From Corallococcus sp. AS-1-6 (GTDB lineage: Bacteria; Myxococcota; Myxococcia; Myxococcales; Myxococcaceae): 64,000 nucleotides of DNA. The position numbers were made by a program, and so were the translations under genes. Location: contig NZ_JAIQDE010000008.1 in assembly GCF_020037015.1 (NCBI RefSeq), forward strand, positions 124,001 through 188,000, written 5' to 3'. Positions within the stretch are counted from its first letter, which is position 1; the number at the start of each line of letters is the position of its first letter. The notes below the pieces were generated by a model. That model was not told where the DNA came from, ran no database searches, and worked only from the letters and a program-made list of their open reading frames with translations. This document shows, piece by piece, positions 58,210 to 64,000 of the stretch.

Positions 58210-60342
58210 ATGACCATTCGCCGCACCGAAGGTTCGACGCCCGTTTCCCTCCGTCCCACCACCGACACCTCCGCGCCGGCGAAGGCGAAGAACGTCCTTC
58301 GCGTGAAGGACGGCTTCGAGTCCGTCTCCCGCACGGGCGCCGCCGCTGGCGCGCAGCCCACGGCCGCCGCCGCGACGACGGCGCAGGCTTCCACGACGGG
58401 GGCCGCCTCCGCGCAGCCCGGCCGCCTCGCGCTGGACAGCAAGGAGGCGCAGGCCGCCATCCAGACGTCCCTGAAGGCCCTCACCCCGCCGATGACGGCC
58501 TCGTCGCTGCTGGCGGCGAACAAGGCCGGCCCGACGCTGGCCCCCAAGAGCGTGGAGGTCGACGAGCTGGGCATGACCCACGTCCGCCTGGACCGCATGC
58601 ACGAGGGCGTGAAGGTCTTCGGCGAGCAGCTCATCAGCCACCTGGGCGCGGACGGCAAGGTGTCCAGCGTCACCGGTGAGCAGAACCCCATCCCCGCGGG
58701 CCTGGGCACCCAGAAGCCGAAGCTGGCGCCGCAGCAGGCCATCGACATCGCGAAGAAGGAGCTGGGCGGCAAGGCCGACAAGCAGCCCTCCTCCGAGCGC
58801 GTCATCTACCAGGACGCGGAAGGCAAGTACCACTCCGCCTACCAGGTGGAGATCCAGCAGATCGCCGGGCAGCAGAAGCCCAAGAAGCAGAACTACATCA
58901 TCGACGCCAACACGGGGAAGGTGCTGGAGAGCTTCAACAAGATCGGCGGCTGGTCGAAGTCCGCCGCGGCGCAGTTGCAGGTGAACGGCACCGCCAGCCC
59001 GAACGTCGCCATCCCGGACAAGGGCCAGGTCCAGTCGAAGATCAACATCCCGGACGGCGTGACGGTGGACAAGCTGTCCGTCGACCTGAACATCAAGCAC
59101 ACCTGGAGCGGCGACCTGAAGGTCTCCGTGACCAGCCCCTCCGGCAAGACGGCCGTGCTGCAGGACCGCAAGGGCGGCTCCAAGGACGACATCGCCGGCT
59201 CGTTCGACCTCTCGGAGGCCTTCAAGGGCGAGAGCGCCAAGGGCGAGTGGACCATCACGGTCGAGGACAAGGCCGCGCGTGACACGGGCACCCTGAACAA
59301 CTGGAGCCTGAACATCACCGCGAAGGAGACCACGCCTCCGCCGACGGATCCGCAGAACCCGCCCACGGGCGTCGCGGACGACCTGTCCATGTACAGCGGC
59401 CACGTGGACCTGAAGACCAAGAAGGAAGCGGACGGCACGTACTCGCTGGAGGACTCGACGCGCGGCAAGGGCATCGTGACCTACGACGCGAACAACAAGT
59501 CCACCGCGTCCGGCCAGACGAAGATCTCCGACAACAACGACAAGTGGGGCGAGGCCACCGACCCGGCGCGCGCCAAGGCCGGCATCGACGCGCACTACGG
59601 CGCGGCCATGACCTACGACTTCCTGAAGAACGTCCTGGGCCGTGACTCGATCGACGGCGCCGGCGAGAAGCTCGTCAACTACGTGCACGTGAAGAACAAC
59701 TACGTGAACGCGTACTGGGACGGCGAGAAGATGAGCTACGGCGACGGCGACGGGAAGCAGTCCGGCCCGCTCACCACGCTGGACATCGCGGGCCACGAGA
59801 TCGCGCACGGCCTCACCGAGCGCACCGCGGGCCTCATCTACAGCGGCGAGTCCGGCGGCCTGAACGAGTCCTTCTCCGACATCATCGGCACGGGCGTGGA
59901 GTGGTACGCCGCGAAGAACAACCCCGAGGCCAAGTGGAACTGGACCGTGGGCGAGGCCGCCTGGACGCCGAACAACGGCACCGACGAGGACGGCCTGCGC
60001 TACATGAACGACCCGACCAAGGACGGCTACTCGGTCGACAACTACAAGAACTACCCGAAGCAGACGGAGGTGCACGGCTCCAGCGGCATCTCCAACAACG
60101 CCTTCTACCTGCTCGTGGAGGGCGGCAAGAACCGCACCTCCGGCCTGGAGGTGAAGGGCGGCATCGGCATGGAGGACGGCCTGAAGATCTTCGGCCGCGC
60201 CCTCACCACGTACATGACGCCGAAGACGACGTTCGCCCAGGCGCGTGAGGCCACCATCAAGGCCGCCACCGACCTGTACGGCGCGGACTCCAACCAGGTG
60301 GCGAAGGTGAAGGACGCCTGGACCGCGGTGGGCGTGAACTAG
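58210..60342 (+). CDS. M4-type metallopeptidase with an internal P-domain
   Basis: 710 residues. No Sec signal is visible: the start is MTIRRTEGSTPVSLRP, followed by a disordered Ala/Thr region. Order: FTP/PepSY propeptide (about 85-245), a proprotein-convertase P-domain (about 260-375; IPDGVTVDKLSVDLNI, WSGDLKVSVTSPSGKT, GTLNNWSLNI), then the thermolysin-like domain. The zinc site is HEIAH 529-533 with E553 in GGLNESFSD (spacing 24, as in thermolysin), and the catalytic-type His in VHGSSGISNNAFYLL. In known enzymes the P-domain usually follows the catalytic domain. Secreted protease used for predation or development is likely; export route unknown. Confidence 0.88.
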   Translation: MTIRRTEGSTPVSLRPTTDTSAPAKAKNVLRVKDGFESVSRTGAAAGAQPTAAAATTAQASTTGAASAQPGRLALDSKEAQAAIQTSLKALTPPMTASSLLAANKAGPTLAPKSVEVDELGMTHVRLDRMHEGVKVFGEQLISHLGADGKVSSVTGEQNPIPAGLGTQKPKLAPQQAIDIAKKELGGKADKQPSSERVIYQDAEGKYHSAYQVEIQQIAGQQKPKKQNYIIDANTGKVLESFNKIGGWSKSAAAQLQVNGTASPNVAIPDKGQVQSKINIPDGVTVDKLSVDLNIKHTWSGDLKVSVTSPSGKTAVLQDRKGGSKDDIAGSFDLSEAFKGESAKGEWTITVEDKAARDTGTLNNWSLNITAKETTPPPTDPQNPPTGVADDLSMYSGHVDLKTKKEADGTYSLEDSTRGKGIVTYDANNKSTASGQTKISDNNDKWGEATDPARAKAGIDAHYGAAMTYDFLKNVLGRDSIDGAGEKLVNYVHVKNNYVNAYWDGEKMSYGDGDGKQSGPLTTLDIAGHEIAHGLTERTAGLIYSGESGGLNESFSDIIGTGVEWYAAKNNPEAKWNWTVGEAAWTPNNGTDEDGLRYMNDPTKDGYSVDNYKNYPKQTEVHGSSGISNNAFYLLVEGGKNRTSGLEVKGGIGMEDGLKIFGRALTTYMTPKTTFAQAREATIKAATDLYGADSNQVAKVKDAWTAVGVN

Positions 60343-60372
60343 TCCCCGCGCCGCGAGCTTCCTGAAACACCC

Positions 60373-60414
60373 GAGGCGGGTCCGGTGTCACCACCGGGCC
60401 CGCCTCTTCCTTTT
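60373..60414 (+). terminator. Strong rho-independent terminator after the M4 peptidase gene
   Basis: The arms GAGGCGGGTCCGGTG (60373-60387) and CACCGGGCCCGCCTC (60392-60406) pair over 15 bases (one G-T), loop TCAC, followed by TTCCTTTT. It lies 30 bases beyond the stop and 4 bases before the convergent M18 gene's stop. Confidence 0.9.
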
Positions 60415-60418
60415 CGTC

Positions 60419-61729
60419 TCAGGCGAAGAAGCGCGTCAGCACCGCCACCATGCGGGCCACGTCGGACGCGGCGGCCAGCTCGCGGATGGAGTGCATGGAC
60501 AGCATGGGGTTGCCCACGTCCACCGTGCGGATGCCCAACTGGCCCGCGGTGATGGGGCCAATGGTGCTGCCGCAGCCCAGGTCCGTGCGGGTGACGAAGT
60601 GCTGGGGCGTGACGCCCGCCTCCTTGCACAGCGCCGCGAAGTGCGCCCACGACTCGCCGTCCGTCGCGTAGGACTGGTTGACGTTGGTCTTGATGACCGG
60701 GCCGCCGCCCAACTGCGGCTGGTGCCTGGGCTCGTGCATGGACGCGTAGTTGGGGTGCACCGCGTGCGCCATGTCCGCGCTCACCAGGAACGAGCGGCGG
60801 ATGGCGCGGTGGAACGCGTCCGCGCGTCCATCCGAGTGCCCCTGGACGATGCGCTCCAGCAGGTCCTTCAGGAACGGCGACGCGGCGCCCTGCGCGCTGC
60901 GGCTGCCGCACTCCTCGTGGTCGTAGAGCACCACGCCCACCGTGGCCTCGCGCGGGCCGGTGTCCTTCAGGAGCGTGGTGAGCCCGGTGTGGCAGCTCGC
61001 CAGGTTGTCCAGGCGGGGCGCGTGGAGGAACTCCCCGTGCAGGCCGGAGCGGGTGGACGGCTGCAAATCATAGAGGCACAGGTCGTAGCCCAGCAGGTCG
61101 TCCGCGGCGGCCTTCACGCCCGCGCGGCCCAGCTCCTCCACCAGCAGCGCCTTCAGCTCCGCGGGGCCCGCGCTCTCCAGGCCCAGCACCGGCACCATGT
61201 GCTCCTGGGGGTTGAGCTTCAGGCCCTCCGTGTTGACGCCGCGGTTCAGGTGGATGGCCAGGTTGGGCACGCGCAGGAGCGGCCGGCGGAAGTCCACCAG
61301 GTGGTGCCGGGGGCGGCCGTCGTGCAGCGTCACCACGCGGCCCGCGAGCGACAGGTCGCGGTCCGTCCACGTGTGCAGCAGCACCCCGCCGTAGATTTCA
61401 ACGCCCAGTTGCTGGTAGCCGTGGCGGTTGACGGGCGCGTTGGGCTTGAGGCGCAGGTTGGGCGAGTCCGTGTGCGAGCCCACCAGCCGGAAGCCGGTGG
61501 TGTCCACGGGCTTCGTGCCCAGTTGGAAGGCGGCGATGCTCGTGTCGCCGCGGATGACGAAGACCTTGTCGCCGGGCTTCAGCGACCAGGACTCGCGCTC
61601 GTCCAGCTCGCGGAAGCCCGCGGCGGTGAGGCGGCGCGCCGTCTCGCGCACGGCGTGGTACGGCGTGGGCGACGCGTCGATGTACTGGAGGAGGTCGTTG
61701 GCCTGCGTGTCGATGTCGGTCGGGCTCAT
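60419..61729 (-). CDS. apeB: M18-family aspartyl/broad aminopeptidase
   Basis: 436 residues, ATG 61729. Two zinc ions are bound by the M18 ligand set: H in GSHTDSPNLRLKPN, D in RLDNLASCHTGL, E in YDHEECGSRSAQGA (catalytic Glu pair) and H in MAHAVHPNY. The domain order (first half, dimerisation insert around HMVPVLGLESAG, C-terminal zinc half ending SMHSIRELAAASDVARM) fits a full-length M18 enzyme. It removes N-terminal acidic or other residues in the cytoplasm as a dodecamer in the family. Cellular role: peptide turnover. The gene ends next to the terminator at 60373. Confidence 0.92.
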   Translation of the reverse strand: MSPTDIDTQANDLLQYIDASPTPYHAVRETARRLTAAGFRELDERESWSLKPGDKVFVIRGDTSIAAFQLGTKPVDTTGFRLVGSHTDSPNLRLKPNAPVNRHGYQQLGVEIYGGVLLHTWTDRDLSLAGRVVTLHDGRPRHHLVDFRRPLLRVPNLAIHLNRGVNTEGLKLNPQEHMVPVLGLESAGPAELKALLVEELGRAGVKAAADDLLGYDLCLYDLQPSTRSGLHGEFLHAPRLDNLASCHTGLTTLLKDTGPREATVGVVLYDHEECGSRSAQGAASPFLKDLLERIVQGHSDGRADAFHRAIRRSFLVSADMAHAVHPNYASMHEPRHQPQLGGGPVIKTNVNQSYATDGESWAHFAALCKEAGVTPQHFVTRTDLGCGSTIGPITAGQLGIRTVDVGNPMLSMHSIRELAAASDVARMVAVLTRFFA

Positions 61730-61741
61730 GGGCCCGGCACG

Positions 61742-62575
61742 CTAACGCCGTCCGGCCCCGCTGCCACGTCCGACTGTCACCGCCCGGACAGGCGGCGGGG
61801 CGCCCGCCGGCAGGACGGTGGAGGAGGGGCGCGTCCCGGGAGCGGCGTCCAGGAAGGTGCCCAGGAGCACCCAGCGGCGCGCCGCGTCCTCCCGGCCCGG
61901 CTTCGCGGACAGCGGCGTCGTGTAGTGCCAGAAGGGCAGCCGGTACACGGTGACGCCGCCCACGGTGCTGACCCGGGTGAGCTCGGAGAAGTGCCCGTCC
62001 TTCGCGTACACCAGGTACTGGTGGTCCACGGCGGGCAGGGTGAGGCTCACGTGCATGTCCACGTAGCCGTGGCGCGCGTCCGCCTCCTCCGGGTGGTGGT
62101 CGTTGTGCGGGCCGGTGTAGTCGCCCGGGCCGTAGCAGAGCACCTGGATGCCCCAGCCCCGCTTGAGCGGCCGGCCGCTCACCGTCGCCGCGAAGGCCGC
62201 GAACGTGTCCGAGCGCAAGAGCGCCCTCAGCCCCACGGCCTCCGCCGCGCGCCAGGAGCGCGAGCGCCGGCTCTCCAGCAGCGCGGTGCGCACGCGCACC
62301 GTCTTGGGCAGCGCCTCCGTGTAGTTCTCCACCATGCCGGAGATGGAGTCCTCCGGGATGGGGTCCTCCATGGTGACGAGCGTGTCACGCAGCGCGGCGT
62401 CCAGGAGGTCGCGGGCCTCGGCCGCCTTCTTCACGTCGATGACGCCCTGCAGCGCGATGAAGGGCCGCGTGGGGTCCAGGAGCGCGCCGCGGGTCTCGGA
62501 GTCTCGGCCTTCGAGAATGCGGCGGCCCTTGGGGGTGAGGAGGTCGGCGAACTGGGTGGGCAGGCGCGGGGACAT
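61742..62575 (-). CDS. 2OG-Fe(II) oxygenase-like protein
   Basis: About 277 residues from ATG 62575 (an upstream ATG at 62587 is in frame; neither has a clear ribosome binding site). A cupin-type barrel is indicated by YTGPHNDHHPEEADARHGY (HxD), MHVSLTLPAVDHQYLVYA and YRLPFWHYTTPL with a distal His. The Arg that binds 2-oxoglutarate may lie in DAARRWVLLG. The N-terminal half is helical (TRPFIALQGVIDVKKAAEAR). The C-terminus is Pro/Ala/Gly-rich. It follows the M18 gene by 12 bases on the same strand, so they may be transcribed together. Substrate not predictable. Confidence 0.6.
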   Translation of the reverse strand: MSPRLPTQFADLLTPKGRRILEGRDSETRGALLDPTRPFIALQGVIDVKKAAEARDLLDAALRDTLVTMEDPIPEDSISGMVENYTEALPKTVRVRTALLESRRSRSWRAAEAVGLRALLRSDTFAAFAATVSGRPLKRGWGIQVLCYGPGDYTGPHNDHHPEEADARHGYVDMHVSLTLPAVDHQYLVYAKDGHFSELTRVSTVGGVTVYRLPFWHYTTPLSAKPGREDAARRWVLLGTFLDAAPGTRPSSTVLPAGAPPPVRAVTVGRGSGAGRR

Positions 62576-62695
62576 GGCGCGCACCATACCGGGACGGGGG
62601 CGGAACGCACGCGCTGGGGAGGGCATGGGAAGGCAACTCCCCTGCTCTGCCGGCGATAATCCGTTACTCCGACATCCAGGGTAGAAGGTGCCTCC

Positions 62696-63403
62696 ATGAC
62701 GCAGATCCGCAACCGTCCCGCCGCCCCCTCCGTCGCCCCGGCCCGCACGCAGGCGCCGGCCGCCCAGCCCGCCCGGGCCAACCAGGTCACGGAGGCGTCA
62801 CGCGCGGACGTGCTCAACCGCGCGGAGCTGGCGCGGGCCCGCGCGACGATGGCGCCGGTGCAGGCGACGCCGGGCTCGTGGCGCGGCGGCCCCAACACGG
62901 AGGTGGGGCGCGCCATCCAGACCATGCGTCAGCGCCTGTCCGACGTGAACATCACCATCAAGGGTGACACGCCGCAGAGCCTGTTCGACCGGGCCATCCT
63001 GGACAACAAGCACGTCACCAACGAGCAGATTTTGGAGATGTCCCGGGTGACGCTGCCCCAGTTGGCCACGGATCCGGCGACGCGCGCGAAGGTGCTGGAG
63101 CGCGTGCCCAACGCGCGCGAGCTGCCGGTGCACCACTTCACCGTGGCGATGCTGTCCGCGGTGACGGGCATCGACCGCGCGGCGCTGTCGGAGGCCTGCC
63201 CGGACCTGGGCCTCACGGGCGCGCCGAACACGCCGCTGCTCTACGCCGCCAGCACCGAGCGCATGCAGCGCTCCACCGCCCTGCACGACTTCACGGACTA
63301 CATGCGCGGCGCGGGCGTGAAGGGCATGAACAAGGCCGTCTGGGGCGTGGAGAACCGCGTCCTGTCCGCCATCGTCTCCGCGCTGGGCGGCGGACGGTAC
63401 TGA
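62696..63403 (+). CDS. Hypothetical protein with disordered head
   Basis: 235 residues from ATG 62696, behind GAAGGTG. The first 60 residues are Pro/Ala/Arg-rich and disordered, with no signal peptide. The rest is alpha-helical: TEVGRAIQTMRQRLSDVNITIK, HVTNEQILEMSRVTLPQLA, ELPVHHFTVAMLSAVTGIDRA. No domain is recognised. Its Arg/Pro-rich, signal-less N-terminus is reminiscent of that of the M4 peptidase at 58210 (MTIRR and MTQIRNRP), which could mean a common non-Sec export feature; this is only a resemblance. It ends in a terminator at 63425. Confidence 0.6.
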   Translation: MTQIRNRPAAPSVAPARTQAPAAQPARANQVTEASRADVLNRAELARARATMAPVQATPGSWRGGPNTEVGRAIQTMRQRLSDVNITIKGDTPQSLFDRAILDNKHVTNEQILEMSRVTLPQLATDPATRAKVLERVPNARELPVHHFTVAMLSAVTGIDRAALSEACPDLGLTGAPNTPLLYAASTERMQRSTALHDFTDYMRGAGVKGMNKAVWGVENRVLSAIVSALGGGRY

Positions 63404-63424
63404 CCCCCCAATCCGCCGCACCCC

Positions 63425-63478
63425 AAGCCCGCGCGGTGGAGGAGGCCTCGAGCCCCTCCCCTCGCGGGCTTCGCTTTT
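63425..63478 (+). terminator. Rho-independent terminator after the hypothetical gene
   Basis: AAGCCCGCG (63425-63433) pairs with CGCGGGCTT (63463-63471); the inner segment can also pair (ggaggagg with cccctccc). TTCGCTTTT follows directly. It lies 22 bases beyond the stop of the preceding gene. Confidence 0.75.
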
Positions 63479-63623
63479 CCCAGACCCCGGCCCACGCAAT
63501 CCCTTCCCAGAACCGGGACGGGTCCCGGAATCGGGAATAAGCAGACATGAAATGGATTGAACTGGCTTTCCAACCACAAATCCAGACACACTCCCTCCCC
63601 ACCCCGTGGTGAAGGAGTTCCCG

Positions 63624-64000
63624 TTGAAGCGCGTGTTTGTGAAATCCTTTGGCCTGCTTGCGTTCGCGTTGATTGGCTGCGAGCCCGGGCCGGCCCCGGC
63701 CCTCAAGACCTCGGCGAAGCAATCCCTGTACGTGGCCACGGACGCCCTCTGGCCCGCGCCCCACACGGTCGCCGGTCGTCCATGAACTGGGCCATGCGAT
63801 CGGCTTCTCGCATGAGCAGAACCGGGGTGACACGCCTTCGTCCGCCACCTGCGATCCCCAGGGACACAATGGCGACACGACGGTGGGCCCCTGGGACTGG
63901 GACTCCGTCATGAACTACTGCAACCCGGTCCGCAACGGCGACGGGGAGCTGAGCTACTGGGACCGCGCCGGCGTCCAGCAGTACTACGGCGTGCGCGTGC
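63624..64000 (+). pseudogene. Decayed metalloprotease lipoprotein (internal deletion and frameshift, 3' end outside window)
   Basis: A TTG at 63624 with AAGGAG six bases upstream starts a good lipoprotein signal (FVKSFGLLAFALIGC) and about 30 mature residues, ending in a TGA at 63783-63785. In the +1 frame, starting about 63760, a zinc metalloprotease continues: VVHELGHAIGFSHEQNRG (HExxHxxxxxH, matrixin/astacin-like), CDPQGHNGDTTVGPWDWD and SVMNYCNPVRNGDGELSYWD, open to the window edge. The normal family has about 100 or more residues between these parts. A deletion plus a frame change has joined them, so the gene is probably dead. A sequencing error alone cannot explain the missing segment. 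Confidence 0.6.

Overview
The window is GC-rich, densely packed bacterial chromosome, most likely from a fruiting myxobacterium of the Myxococcus/Corallococcus type. The evidence is the mix of families rather than any single gene: a DUF2381 protein beside a serine/threonine kinase, a DUF2378 protein, an EF-G of the spirochaete/planctomycete/delta-proteobacterial type, many lipoproteins with Asp-Ala-Gly-rich linkers, and frequent GTG/TTG starts. I see no rRNA, tRNA, CRISPR array, insertion sequence or prophage.

Layout. 0-8.7 kb: surface proteins (an LVIVD-type lipoprotein cut by the window edge, a peptidase/beta-propeller/beta-barrel fusion, a CotH-kinase lipoprotein) and a renalase-like flavoprotein. 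8.7-16.8 kb: a penicillin-binding protein 1C / alpha-2-macroglobulin operon. 17-26.5 kb: housekeeping (TrmJ-like methyltransferase, pseudouridine synthase, transhydrogenase, EF-G with a terminator, Uup-type ABC-F) plus an outer-membrane protein. 26.5-31 kb: OPT transporter, SlyD-like isomerase, dicarboxylate symporter, a 2OG-Fe oxygenase. 31-36.5 kb: an accessory-looking stretch with an orphan DNA methyltransferase, a lipoprotein with a restriction-endonuclease-like C-terminus overlapping a DUF3396 immunity-type gene, and a kinase/DUF2381 pair. 36.8-39.5 kb: a translationally coupled YcaO-TfuA pair in which tfuA has acquired an 84-bp tandem repeat at its 5' end. 39.5-44.4 kb: peroxiredoxin, an ECF sigma / anti-sigma / Spy-like operon, lipoproteins and a glutathione peroxidase. 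44.4-49.7 kb: one double-length UvrA. 49.9-57.2 kb: a trypsin-like protease, then a strong sigma-A-like promoter and a five-gene cluster (alpha-oxoamine synthase, membrane di-iron hydroxylase, two FemAB/BioF2-like acyltransferases, formyltransferase). 57.2-64 kb: DUF2378 protein, an M4 metallopeptidase with an internal P-domain, M18 aminopeptidase, an oxygenase, a hypothetical protein, and a decayed metalloprotease gene running off the end.

Most interesting systems: (1) the 51.2-57.2 kb cluster, which has the parts for a sphingolipid-like or other long-chain amino-lipid pathway ending in an unexpected formyltransferase; (2) the lipoprotein nuclease / DUF3396 pair at 31.9-33.6 kb, which resembles a toxin-immunity cassette of the kind passed between myxobacterial outer membranes; (3) the YcaO-TfuA pair with no visible precursor peptide. 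All functions are read from sequence alone; no searches were run.
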